64,000 nt of DNA from JAJPKK01 sp963802745 (GCA_963802745.1 CAWDKL010000049.1:62001-126000); one strand, 5' to 3'. Positions 1 through 8,573 are shown, numbered from the stretch's first letter. Notes: a model not told the origin generated them from the sequence alone. Program-made: numbers and translations.

Positions 1-273
1 ATGCTCCTTGGTCAGCTCGCGGTGGACAAGGACTTTCAGGGGCAGGGGCATGCCGTGTCCCTCCTGCAGTTCGCCTTAAAGACGGCCCTGCGCGCATCGG
101 AAATGATTGGCTGCATGGCCGTTATCACCCATCCGCTCGATGACGGTGTGCGCGGCTTCTACGCGCGATGGGGATTTCAAGCCCTGCCCTTCGATCCACG
201 CCGCGCCATGATGGTGCGCATGGTGGATCTGCGGCAAAGCTTTGAAACCCGCCGGCGGATCGACGCCGGCTAA
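1..273 (+). CDS. GNAT acetyltransferase, TacT-like toxin (C-terminal part, cut by window edge)
   Basis: The last ~90 residues of a GCN5-related N-acetyltransferase; its true start lies left of the window, and the ATG at position 1 is internal. Visible are the acetyl-CoA loop QGQGHA (about residues 13-18 of what is shown) and the C-terminal FYARWGFQ strand (about 53-60), which close the GNAT fold. The run LLGQLAVD before the loop is typical of the small GNAT toxins of type II toxin-antitoxin modules (TacT/AtaT type), which acetylate aminoacyl-tRNA and follow a ribbon-helix-helix antitoxin gene. Such an antitoxin would lie outside the window, so the toxin role is inferred from family resemblance. 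A housekeeping GNAT cannot be excluded. No partner follows it; the next gene is on the opposite strand. Confidence 0.75.
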   Translation: MLLGQLAVDKDFQGQGHAVSLLQFALKTALRASEMIGCMAVITHPLDDGVRGFYARWGFQALPFDPRRAMMVRMVDLRQSFETRRRIDAG

Positions 274-506
274 AGACACAAGATCTGCCGCGGCCGTCAT
301 TGCGGCGTCGATGTCCGGCTTGGCGCCGCGCTTCCCACGGCTCGCGAGGGCAAAGAGCGGCGGGAGCCCATCGGCATTTTGCCACCACAGCGATCCTGCA
401 GGTGCCGGGTTCCACTCACGGATTCTCCAGAGGGGCAAAATACCTATTCCGTGCGCCGGACGTCATAAAGCCTCCGGCGCAACGCTTTTCCTTCAAGAGG
501 CGGAGC

Positions 507-1346
507 CTACTTCTTCGTCTGCGGGAAATAGCGCAGATCGGGCGGCGGCTGGTCCTTCTTGGTCGGCATCAGATAGCCGTCGCCGCTGACGAAATAGCCC
601 TCGTTGCCGATATATACATGGTTGTTGTTTTCCGAGCAGACATCCTCGTGAAACTCCACCCGGCCGGGCACGCGCTGATAGTGCTTGGTGATCGTCCAAG
701 GATGCGTCAGCGCGTGGTCGTAGGTGGTGATCTCGTTGAGCAGGATATTCGGGTTCGTCTTGTCGAGCGAGATGCGCTCCTTGATCACCGATTCATTATC
801 GTGGTGTAGCGGGATGCCGCTGTCGTCGTAGATGCGCGGGCCTTTGAAATTCTTGGTCTCGACTTCGAGGGTGTCGAACTTGCCGTCGCCGTCGGTATCG
901 AGCCATTTGCCGATCGAGTAGCCCGCATAGGTGGGCTCGGCATCTTTCGGCATTTCGCGGCCGTCGGTATAGATCCAGCGCGGAATGTTGTTGTCGTAGA
1001 CGACCAGCGTCATGTCCGGCTGGATGAAGAAGCCGAGCGGCCGCACGATGGTCATCTGGCGCGGCATGCCGTTCGGGATGCAGCGCACGCGGGTATCGCC
1101 GCCCTGGCCGCCGGCGGCCTGGTCGGCGACGCTCGCCTCCCAGATCGCCTGATATTCCGGGATCAGCGGCGGATCCTGCTTCAGGCGCGGCTTGGTCTCG
1201 TCCCAGTTGATGCCGACGCCCGCCGCCCGGCGCCATTGGCCGCTCCAGTCCGGATATTTGGTTTCATCGTGCGCCGCGGCGCCCGCAATCGACAGCATCA
1301 GGGCGGCGGTCAGCGCCATCGCGCCCGTCGCGTTTCGGTTCGGCAT
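507..1346 (-). CDS. Secreted protein of unknown function
   Basis: A 279-residue protein with a clear Sec signal peptide: a short basic N-terminus (PNRNATG), a hydrophobic stretch (ALTAALMLSIAGAAA) and likely cleavage near residue 25. The mature part starts KYPDWSGQWRR and is rich in aromatic and acidic residues, with an Asp-rich segment DTDGDGKFD around residue 150 that looks like a calcium-binding loop. No catalytic motif is recognised. The ATG is preceded by an AGGGGAA ribosome-binding site. It is a single gene on the minus strand, downstream of a second secreted-protein gene on the same strand but 150 bases away. It is likely periplasmic; function not assigned. Confidence 0.75.
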   Translation of the reverse strand: MPNRNATGAMALTAALMLSIAGAAAHDETKYPDWSGQWRRAAGVGINWDETKPRLKQDPPLIPEYQAIWEASVADQAAGGQGGDTRVRCIPNGMPRQMTIVRPLGFFIQPDMTLVVYDNNIPRWIYTDGREMPKDAEPTYAGYSIGKWLDTDGDGKFDTLEVETKNFKGPRIYDDSGIPLHHDNESVIKERISLDKTNPNILLNEITTYDHALTHPWTITKHYQRVPGRVEFHEDVCSENNNHVYIGNEGYFVSGDGYLMPTKKDQPPPDLRYFPQTKK

Positions 1347-1496
1347 GAATTTTCCCCTGGAATGAAGATGATCCGCTCACCTCCTTGGGCCGGAGGCGCG
1401 TTGGCGCAGAGGATACACCGAGTCCGGGGAATTGCGGAAGGGAGTTGGCTCAATACGCGGTGCGGCGACAGCAGCTCAGGTGTTGCCGCCCGGCGC

Positions 1497-2538
1497 TTAC
1501 CGTCCATTCACCCCCAGCGGCTTGGCATAATTGTCAACCGCCGCTCCGCTCAGAACAGGGCTGCGTGCGGAATACATGGATACCTCCCAGCCGATGCGTT
1601 CGATCGCCCAGGCGAAGGTCTCCAGATCGAAATTCTGCGGATCGTCATGGCCGCCGCGGATGCCGCCGTCGATCACCGCATGGAAGGCCGGCACCAGCCA
1701 CTCGCCGGCCCGCACGCTGGCAATCGTATAGAGGAGCGCCAAGCGGTCGTACTGCGCATAGGTAAAGCCCGGTTCGGGGGCCGTGCTGTCGTCGCCGCGG
1801 CGTCCGAAATCGCCACGGCGGGGCTGCACCATCTCCACATGCAGGAATAGTCCTTTGAGGGCGGTGCCGAAGGTCGCCGCGTTCTCGAATTTGGTCGAGC
1901 GCCACGGCACGCCGAAGTCGTGCCCCAGCAACATCTCCCCCTTTCGATTGATGACCGCATGGGCGATTTCGGCGGAGTCCTTGCAGCGGAATTTCTCCAA
2001 ATCGTTGATCTTGGGATCGTCGTCCATGTCGAACGAGAACCACTCGCGTTTCGGCCCACTGGTGTCGTGGATCACGAAATAGCGGGCCGTCGGGGAAAAC
2101 GGGTCGCCGTCGTGCGCCCGGGAGATTTGGCCGAACAGGCCGTCGGTGAACGACCGGTCGGCACCCACGGCGGTGATGATGGGGGCAAGCGCGGCGCGGC
2201 TCGGCAGCAGGGTCGAGCGGCCGACCCGCTCGGCCAGCACTCTCGGCAGGGCGGCAAGCGGCGGTCCGAGCACGGCCCGGCGGCCGACCGGCCGCAGCAG
2301 ACAGGCGGCCTGTTGCAGCGGGTCGCCCGCAAAGCTCAAGGAACTCGAGGTCGAAATTGCACGGCCCCATGGATTGCAGGATGACGATCGGCAGCGGCCG
2401 CCGCGGCTGGCATTGGTTGGCGGCGGCATCGCCCGCCGCCAGGATGAAGCCGAACGCGGTGGCCGACAGCGCCATCCATACCAATCCGGCGCGCCATCTT
2501 GCCGGGACGGCAAACGCCAAAAGCGAACCACAACCCAT
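1497..2538 (-). pseudogene. Secreted N-acetylmuramoyl-L-alanine amidase-like protein, one-base frameshift
   Basis: Two reading frames join into one protein. From ATG 2538 the first frame gives a signal peptide (MGCGSLLAFAVPARWRAGL onward, then ILAAGDAAANQ) and about 65 residues ending CNFDLEFLE. The continuation FAGDPLQQAACLLRP is one frame over. Removing one base near 2334 restores ...LEFAGDPL..., so a single extra base explains the break. The C-terminal half shows RYFVIHDTSGP, FLHVEMVQPR and GGHDDPQNFDLE. This spacing of histidines and a DPxxFD tail resembles zinc-dependent amidase_2/PGRP peptidoglycan amidases, which cut the MurNAc-L-Ala bond in the periplasm. The amidase call is inference from motifs. 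Whether the frame break is real or a read error cannot be told from the sequence. Confidence 0.6.
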
Positions 2539-2738
2539 GAAGCACGTCCCGGACTCTTCGCGCCATGCCGGCCGTTTCAACCAAGGCGAGACGGTAAGAC
2601 GAGTCGGCGATTCTGTCCATCGGGGGGATCAAGATGGTCCCTCGACGACCCTGCCGGCAAAACGAGCGCAGGTCGTTCGAAAAATTCGCGAGATGCGCTA
2701 TCATCGCCCTGCCTGCAATCTTGGATTGGCCAGTTCGC

Positions 2739-3500
2739 ATGAGCAACGCTTTCGCCTTCGATGTATTTTTGAGCCATAACCGCAACGACAAGCCGCGGGT
2801 GCTGCAACTCGCCGAACGGCTGCAGGCGGCCGGGCTGCGCGTCTGGTACGACGACTGGGCCGTCAAGCCGGGCGATCAGATTTTCCTGGCGGTCGAGAAC
2901 GGGTTGCAAGCGGCGCGGGTTTTGGTCCTGTGCCTGTCGCCGCAGGCGCTCGGCTCGGGCTGGGTCGGGCTGGAGCGTGCGACCGTGATGTTTCGCGATC
3001 CCGGCAATGCCGGCCGCCGGTTCATCCCGGTGCTGCTCGCCGACTGCGACCTCCCGGACACGCTGCGCGGCTACAAATATGTGGACTATCGCACGGAGAC
3101 CGACACGGCCTTTGGGGAATTGCTGAGCGCCTGTGGCGGTGGGGTGGCGCGACGCATGGAAGAACGGCACACGCGGCCCGAGGAAACGGGGGACGCTCGC
3201 CCGGGGGTGCTCGAACGGCGTCCGTCGTCGCGACGCAAAGGGGGGCCACCGGCGACGCCGCGCACAGAAGAGAAAAAAGGCGAGCGCCGGACGGTGCAGG
3301 ATCCGGACAGGGATCGAACGCCGCCCAAGCCTCTGCCCGTGTTGGAGCGGACACTCTTGGGGCATCAGGATTGGGTCAAGAGCGTAGCCGTTAGCCCGGA
3401 CGGGAGTTGGGCGGTCTCAGGCTCGTTTGACACGACCCTTAAGATTTGGGACCTGAATTCCGGTAAATGCCAGGCGACGCTAGAAGGGCATACGAATTAA
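2739..3500 (+). CDS. TIR domain plus first WD40 blade: N-terminal piece of a TIR-WD40-ROCO protein ended by an in-frame TAA
   Basis: From ATG 2739 the protein begins FAFDVFLSHNRNDK (TIR box 1, residues 5-18). SPQALGSGWVGLE (67-79) follows, where W75 and E79 match the conserved Trp and the catalytic Glu of NAD-cleaving TIR domains. Residues ~130-195 are a charged, proline-rich linker. One WD40 blade then runs from LLGHQDWVKSVAVSPDG to LKIWDLNSGKCQATLEGHTN and stops at TAA 3498-3500 (codon 254). The same frame stays open after the stop with VFCVVITPDGKRILSGSG, the next blade, through to 6335, so this is one 1,199-codon gene with a single nonsense codon. An upstream start (2634) is in frame but its extra residues look non-coding. 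TIR domains act as NADases or scaffolds in bacterial immunity; what this one senses is unknown. Confidence 0.8.
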   Translation: MSNAFAFDVFLSHNRNDKPRVLQLAERLQAAGLRVWYDDWAVKPGDQIFLAVENGLQAARVLVLCLSPQALGSGWVGLERATVMFRDPGNAGRRFIPVLLADCDLPDTLRGYKYVDYRTETDTAFGELLSACGGGVARRMEERHTRPEETGDARPGVLERRPSSRRKGGPPATPRTEEKKGERRTVQDPDRDRTPPKPLPVLERTLLGHQDWVKSVAVSPDGSWAVSGSFDTTLKIWDLNSGKCQATLEGHTN

Positions 3501-6335
3501 GTATTTTGTGTCGTTATAACACCAGATGGAAAGAGGATTCTTTCAGGTTCAGGCGACAATACGGTTCGACTCTGGGATGCCGGGAATGGGCGAGAGGTGG
3601 CGAGTTGGGAAGCAAGCAAAAACATTGTGCCGTCGATTGCCGCACTACCAGATGGACGACGCGCCATCTCCACCGGTGCAGATGGCGATCCGGTCCTCAA
3701 ACTTTGGGATTTCGCAACATCGCAATGCCTCGCAACGTTTGCGGGCCACACAGCTGCGGTAACCTCGGTCGCGTTGACGCGAGACGGCGACCACGCCGTG
3801 TCAGGGTCCTTCGACAACACGCTGCGCGTCTGGAACCTCAAAACCGGCAAATGCATCGCAACGCTGGAGGGACACTCCAAATATTTACATTCCGTCCAGA
3901 TTATCCCCGGCGGCCAGTTTGCGGTTTCCGGCTCAGGTGACAATACCGTCAAAATCTGGGACCTGGACGCATTATGTTGCGTGGGAACGTTGGAGGGACA
4001 CCAAAGCGACGTGCATTCGGTCGCCGTCTCACCCGACGGTACCTTGATCGCCTCTACAGGGTTCACAGATCTTACGATTCAACTCTGGGATTTCAAATCG
4101 GGTGTGTGCCTGCAAGCTATAAATCAAGGACCACGGGCGAGGTCTCCCGTTTCGGTAACATTCAGTTCCTTGGGCTCACGACTTGTGGTGGGCAATGCCG
4201 ACAATACGATCTCGGTCTATCACCTGAATAAACAATCAACCATGTTGCGTGCTGTTCCACCCCGCCGCTACGTCAACGCCAAGGTCGTGCTGATCGGCGA
4301 AAGCACCGTCGGCAAAACCACGTTGGCGCACCGGCTGATCGAGGACCGCTACGTTAAAACCGAGTCCACCCATGGCATGAATGTGTCGCGGCTCGACCTG
4401 CCGCCGGAACCGGACGACACGCTGGAGCGCGAAGCGCTGCTGTGGGATTTGGCCGGCCAGGAGGACTATCGGCTCATCCATCAGCTTTATCTCGAAGAGA
4501 CCGCGCTGGCGCTATTGCTGATCAATCCGCAGAAGGATGATCCGTTCGCCGAGGCGGGCGACTGGCTCAAGGCTTTGCGCGCCGCCGTCGCGGGCCGGGG
4601 CGCCGAGCGCGACGTGGCCAAGCTGCTGATCCCAACGCGGCTCGATGTCGGCGGCATGACGGTGAGCCAAAGGAAGATCGACCGCTTCCTGGAGGAGCAC
4701 GGCTTCGCCGCCTGCCTGCCCACCAGCGCCAAAAGGGGCGATAATTGCTCCGATGCGGCGAATGGCAATGAGCCGTCGCGGCTCAAGCAGCTCATCGCCC
4801 AGCATATCCCGTGGGACAGGCTGCCGTGGACCTCGACGCCGCGCCTCCTGGCGGAGATCAAGAACGCGGTCGTGGCGATGCGGGACAGCGCCGACATCCG
4901 GCTCCTGCGGTTTGCCGAACTGGCGCAACGGCTGGAGCAGGCGCTGCCGAACGAGACCTTCGGCGAGGCCGATGTGCGCACGGCCGTGACGCTGCTCGCC
5001 AATCACGGCCTGGTGCGTCCGCTTAAATTCGGCGACCTGGTGCTGCTGCGGCCGGACCTGCTCAACGGCTATGCGGCCGCGATCATCCGCGCCGCCCGCG
5101 CCCACCGGGACGAAATCGGCTGCGTGGCGGAAGACGATATCTACAGCAACGATTTCGATTTCACCGGCGGGGAGCGGCTGAAGCACCGTCCCGACGAGGA
5201 ACTGCTGCTGCGGGCGCTGGTGCAGACGCTGCTCGAATATTCGCTGTGCATCCGGGAGACCGAGGACGGCAAGACCTTGCTGATCTTCCCGTCGCAATAC
5301 AACCGCGATCGCGATATCCCACAGCATCCGGAGATTTTCGTGACCTACCGGTTCAGCGGGGAACTGCAGACCATCTACACCACACTGGTGGTGCGGCTCT
5401 GGTACAGCCGCACATTCGACCGCAAGGAGCTGTGGCGCAACGCTGCGGAGTTTGCCACCACCAAGGGCAAGACCACGGGCATATTATTCGAAAAGCTCGG
5501 CGATGGCGAAGGCAAGCTGAGCACGTTCTTCGAGACCGGGGTGCCGGACGAATTGCAGGTGGTGTTCGTCGAATTCGTGCACCGGCATCTGGCAAAATAC
5601 GCTCGCGACGTTCAACGCGAGCGGCGCTATGTCTGCCCGAATCCGAAATGTCGCGAACCGGTTACCGATTACGCCATGGTGCGCAAGCGGCTCGATTCCG
5701 GAAAGAATTTCATCACCTGCCAGGCCTGCGACAAACGGGTGCCCTTCCGCGACCATATCGAGGAGCGGCTGGGCTCGGACCCGGTGGCCGAAAAGGTGGT
5801 CGCCATGGATGCGCGCGCGACGCAGGAACTGGACACCCAGGCGCTGGAACAAATTCTCACCGGCCACATGCAAGCGATCTGCGGCGAGGCCAACCAGATT
5901 TTCCGCGAATTGACCAAGTTCGATTACGGCATCGACGGCGAAGTCGAATTCAAGGACAATGCCGGCACGGCCAGCGGAAAAAAGATTTACGTGCAGCTCA
6001 AAAGCGGCGATTCCTATCTGCGTCAGCGCAAGGCCGATGGGAAGGAAATCTTCGACGTGAAGAACCCGCGCCACCTCGAATACTGGGTGAGCCAGCCGGT
6101 GGACGTCTATCTGGTAATCCGCCAGCAGCGCGACAAGGATGACATGGTCCGCGACAAAGCGGGCGCGGAAGGAACGATCCGCTGGATGAACCTCACGTCC
6201 TATTTGAAAGCGCGCAAGGACAAGACCAGCCGGCAGATCATTTTCGCGGGCGAAAAACTCGATTTCGAGGCGGTGTGGCGGGTGCGGGACGAATATTTTC
6301 CGCCGCAGCGATCGGCCGGAAGGGCTGGGGGCTGA
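3501..6335 (+). CDS. WD40 blades 2-7, Roc GTPase, COR-like, zinc ribbon, DUF4365: C-terminal piece of the TIR-WD40-ROCO protein
   Basis: Open in the same frame as the TIR piece; the first in-frame start after the stop is GTG 3597, inside blade 2, so independent translation is doubtful. Blades 2-7 run to about 4240, giving seven in total, one closed propeller. The Roc GTPase follows: P-loop GESTVGKT (4296-4319), G3 WDLAGQEDY (about 4443-4469), G4-like TRLD (about 4635). Next is a COR-like winged-helix stretch (LPWTSTPRLLAEIKNAV... to about 5150), then an uncharacterised part and a zinc ribbon with CPNPKC and CQAC pairs (about 5634-5740). The C-terminal DUF4365 domain (about 5910-6290) contains YGIDGEVEF and YVQLKSG, the D...QxK signature of that PD-(D/E)XK nuclease-like family. 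The role as a sensor/effector in defence is inference from architecture; the domain calls are firm except COR. Confidence 0.85.
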   Translation, partial: VFCVVITPDGKRILSGSGDNTVRLWDAGNGREVASWEASKNIVPSIAALPDGRRAISTGADGDPVLKLWDFATSQCLATFAGHTAAVTSVALTRDGDHAVSGSFDNTLRVWNLKTGKCIATLEGHSKYLHSVQIIPGGQFAVSGSGDNTVKIWDLDALCCVGTLEGHQSDVHSVAVSPDGTLIASTGFTDLTIQLWDFKSGVCLQAINQGPRARSPVSVTFSSLGSRLVVGNADNTISVYHLNKQSTMLRAVPPRRYVNAKVVLIGESTVGKTTLAHRLIEDRYVKTESTHGMNVSRLDLPPEPDDTLEREALLWDLAGQEDYRLIHQLYLEETALALLLINPQKDDPFAEAGDWLKALRAAVAGRGAERDVAKLLIPTRLDVGGMTVSQRKIDRFLEEHGFAACLPTSAKRGDNCSDAANGNEPSRLKQLIAQHIPWDRLPWTSTPRLLAEIKNAVVAMRDSADIRLLRFAELAQRLEQALPNETFGEADVRTAVTLLANHGLVRPLKFGDLVLLRPDLLNGYAAAIIRAARAHRDEIGCVAEDDIYSNDFDFTGGERLKHRPDEELLLRALVQTLLEYSLCIRETEDGKTLLIFPSQYNRDRDIPQHPEIFVTYRFSGELQTIYTTLVVRLWYSRTFDRKELWRNAAEFATTKGKTTGILFEKLGDGEGKLSTFFETGVPDELQVVFVEFVHRHLAKYARDVQRERRYVCPNPKCREPVTDYAMVRKRLDSGKNFITCQACDKRVPFRDHIEERLGSDPVAEKVVAMDARATQELDTQALEQILTGHMQAICGEANQIFRELTKFDYGIDGEVEFKDNAGTASGKKIYVQLKSGDSYLRQRKADGKEIFDVKNPRHLEYWVSQPVDVYLVIRQQRDKDDMVRDKAGAEGTIRWMNLTSYLKARKDKTSRQIIFAGEKLDFEAVWRVRDEYFPPQRSAGRAGG

Positions 6336-6350
6336 CTGGCACTCTCCGAC

Positions 6351-6459
6351 CTCATCCTGAGGAGCATCGCGCAGCGATGCGTCTCGAAGGATGGCAGCAA
6401 GTGGGTGCCGTGCATCCATCCTTCGAGACGCGCGCCTGCGGCGCGCTCCTCAGGATGAG
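6351..6459. repeat. Long inverted repeat (REP-like hairpin)
   Basis: Outer arms CTCATCCTGAGGAGC (6351-6365) and its exact complement (6445-6459) enclose inner arms GCGTCTCGAAGGATG (6379-6393) and its exact complement (6417-6431). This arrangement is common as a dispersed intergenic element in Bradyrhizobium relatives. It begins 16 bases after the stop of the ROCO gene and could act as a transcription stop or mRNA-stabilising hairpin, though it has no T-run. Confidence 0.85.
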
Positions 6460-6549
6460 GCCGAAGGATGGTGCGCCCATTCCTGGACATTGCGGTCCGC
6501 CTTTTGCGGCCGTCGGAGTTCGGAGATCACACGGTGTCGAGCAGAAACA

Positions 6550-6807
6550 TCAGGCGAGATCGGCGGGTCCAAAGATGCCGCCACCGATGCGGGGCGGATC
6601 GAATTGGGTGTCGGCGCCCTCCGGCTGGGCGAGCGCCTCGGCGAGACTGATGGTTGCGCCGGTCAGCCGCCGATAGTCCTCCATGGTCAGCAGCACGTGG
6701 GCCGGCCTGCCGTGGTCGGTAATGAATACCGGTCCGCGCTGTGCCGCCTTCTTGGCGCCGCTGGCATCCTGATTGAATTCGCGGCTGGACATGGTGGTAA
6801 TGGTCAC
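6550..6807 (-). CDS. Phd/YefM-family antitoxin, no toxin partner seen
   Basis: An 85-residue protein from GTG 6807 (an ATG at 6792 is also possible). The N-terminus TITTMSSREFNQDASGAKKA followed by GPVFITDHGRPAHVLLTMEDYRRL is the standard Phd/YefM fold: a beta-alpha-beta DNA-binding head with the 'itrhGkpvavlls' strand pair. The C-terminal tail (LAQPEGADTQFDPPRIGG) should be the toxin-neutralising segment. Phd antitoxins repress their own promoter and normally precede a VapC (PIN) or Doc toxin by a few bases on the same strand. Downstream here (below 6550) there is only the hairpin repeat and the ROCO gene end, and upstream is ubiA, so the toxin is missing. It may be an orphan left after toxin loss or an antitoxin acting in trans. 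Confidence 0.85.
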   Translation of the reverse strand: MTITTMSSREFNQDASGAKKAAQRGPVFITDHGRPAHVLLTMEDYRRLTGATISLAEALAQPEGADTQFDPPRIGGGIFGPADLA

Positions 6808-7017
6808 CGAGGTCTCCCTGAAAGAATTCACGCTTGGGACGCGTAAGATGTAGCTACGTGTCTATATTCAAGCCGGACTGCGACGCAGATGACGGCGGCC
6901 CCATGACAAAGTTTTGCCGATTTGGCCGCCGACGCGGCGATAGGATGAATAGATGCGCTGCCGGACGACATGTGGTCGGTGCGCCCCCAGTTAGCATTTG
7001 GTAAAGTCCAACCTGAT

Positions 7018-7947
7018 TTATGAACGCACCGCCGCATCCGCCAGCATCCCGGCGAACAGGATCAACCCGGCGTCGCGGTCGGACTTGAAGATCGTCAGGC
7101 ACAGGTCCGGGTCGGCGATATCGAGCCGCACGATCTGCCACACCAGATGTGCGGCAAACCCCGCAAGGCCCGCCCAGAACAGCATCCCGCCGCCGGCCAG
7201 CGCCCCGGCCACCCCGATCAGCACGACCGCAAGCCCGTAGAACAGCGCCAGCATCGGCTTGGTGCGTGCACCGAACAGGAGCGCGGTGGATTTGATGCCG
7301 ATCAGCGCATCGTCTTCGCGGTCCTGGTGGGCGTAGATGGTATCGTAGCCGATCACCCAGGCGATCGATCCCGCATAAAGGATCAGCGGCGCGGCATCGA
7401 GGCGGCCGAACGCTCCGGCCCAGCCCATCAGGGCGCCCCAGGAGAACGCGAGCCCGAGCACGATTTGCGGCCAGTAGGTGATCCGCTTCATGAACGGATA
7501 GACCGCGACGATTGCGAGCGAGGCGATGCCGGTGGCGATGGCGAAGCGGTTGAACTGGATCAATACCAGGAACCCGACCAGCGCCTGCAGCACGAGAAAC
7601 AGAACGGCGCCGCCGAGGCTCACTTGGCCCGACGGGAGCGGCCGCGAGCGGGTGCGCTCGACTAAGGCATCGAGATCACGGTCAACGATGTCGTTCCAGG
7701 TGCAGCCGGCGCCGCGCATCGCAAACGCGCCGATGAAGAACAGCACCAAGTGCCAGGGATTGGGGGTACGGGCGTGGCCCGCGATCGCCGCCAGACCGGC
7801 CGACCACCAGCACGGAATCAGCAGCAGCCACGAGCCGATCGGCCGGTCGAGCCGGGCCAGGCGCAGATACGGCTTGGCCCAGGCGGGCGCGCGGCCGTCG
7901 ACCCAATTGCCGATCGAATCCGCGACCCGCCCGGCGGTATTGTTCAT
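7018..7947 (-). CDS. ubiA: 4-hydroxybenzoate polyprenyltransferase
   Basis: Inner-membrane prenyltransferase of ubiquinone synthesis that joins 4-hydroxybenzoate to a polyprenyl diphosphate. The 309-residue length fits the family. The first magnesium-binding motif is WNDIVDRDLDALVERT (NDxxDxxxD), followed by RSRPLPSG; the second is YDTIYAHQDREDD. About nine hydrophobic segments separate them (SWLLLIPCWWSAGLAAIAG, VLFLVLQALVGFLVLI and others). The start ATG 7947 overlaps the TGA of the upstream gene by four bases (ATGA), so the two are translationally coupled. It lies head-to-head with rsmE, an order I associate with Bradyrhizobiaceae. Confidence 0.95.
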   Translation of the reverse strand: MNNTAGRVADSIGNWVDGRAPAWAKPYLRLARLDRPIGSWLLLIPCWWSAGLAAIAGHARTPNPWHLVLFFIGAFAMRGAGCTWNDIVDRDLDALVERTRSRPLPSGQVSLGGAVLFLVLQALVGFLVLIQFNRFAIATGIASLAIVAVYPFMKRITYWPQIVLGLAFSWGALMGWAGAFGRLDAAPLILYAGSIAWVIGYDTIYAHQDREDDALIGIKSTALLFGARTKPMLALFYGLAVVLIGVAGALAGGGMLFWAGLAGFAAHLVWQIVRLDIADPDLCLTIFKSDRDAGLILFAGMLADAAVRS

Positions 7948-8573
7948 CGCTGGAGGGCGTTGCCGGTCAGCGTGTCGAGGGTGCCCTTGGCGGTCTTAGT
8001 CTTTTCCGGAGTCGGTAACTTGGTGGTGCCAAGCGCCTCGGCGAGGCTTGGAGCCGGGACCCCGGCGGCCGGACCTACGGCGCAAATCCTCTGCTTGGTC
8101 TCCTCGGTACGCGCGTGAGCCTGCTTCAGTTGCGCCGGTACTTCGGCCGGAATGCCACATTTGCTGACATTGGCCTCGGTGAATTTGACCCATTTTAGCT
8201 CGACCGCGCTGTAGGCGGTGACTTCCTTGCACATCTCCTCGCGCGACACTTTGCGCTCGCCGGCGGCTTTGGCGGCGAGCCCTCGCTTTTGTACGTCTTC
8301 ACGCAGCTTGGTAAACTCGGCCAGGCACGGCGGCATGCCAGCGCCGCCACCGCCGCCAAACGATGCCGCCCCCGGCGACATCGGTGCGGCCGCCCCCGGC
8401 ATCGGCATCGCCATCGGTTGCATCGGGGGGGCCGCCGAAGGCCCGCCCCCCGGCCAGGGCGCGGCTGCGGGCCGCGGTGCTTCGCCCGGCCAGGGCAAGT
8501 TCTGCGCGCCGGCTAGGCACGCCGGCAACGCGATTGCGGCCAGGATGAGGGGAACGCGGTAAAAGGCCCTCAT
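7944..8573 (-). CDS. Secreted Pro/Ala/Gly-rich protein, unknown function
   Basis: A 209-residue protein with a signal peptide (RVPLILAAIALPACLAGA, cleavage near residue 23). A low-complexity Pro/Ala/Met/Gly linker follows (to about residue 80). The folded C-terminal part has three cysteines, at PPCLAEF, EEMCKEV and SKCGIPAE, plus a fourth at RICAVG, which could form two disulfides in the periplasm. The ATG has a GGGAG ribosome site, and the stop overlaps the ubiA start by four bases. I recall similar proteins beside ubiA in related genera, but no function is known to me. Confidence 0.75.
   Translation of the reverse strand: MRAFYRVPLILAAIALPACLAGAQNLPWPGEAPRPAAAPWPGGGPSAAPPMQPMAMPMPGAAAPMSPGAASFGGGGGAGMPPCLAEFTKLREDVQKRGLAAKAAGERKVSREEMCKEVTAYSAVELKWVKFTEANVSKCGIPAEVPAQLKQAHARTEETKQRICAVGPAAGVPAPSLAEALGTTKLPTPEKTKTAKGTLDTLTGNALQR

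Noticed and set aside
2634..2738. Longer start for the TIR protein at 2634
   Set aside because: The extra 35 residues look like random translation and precede the conserved TIR start; ATG 2739 fits the family N-terminus.
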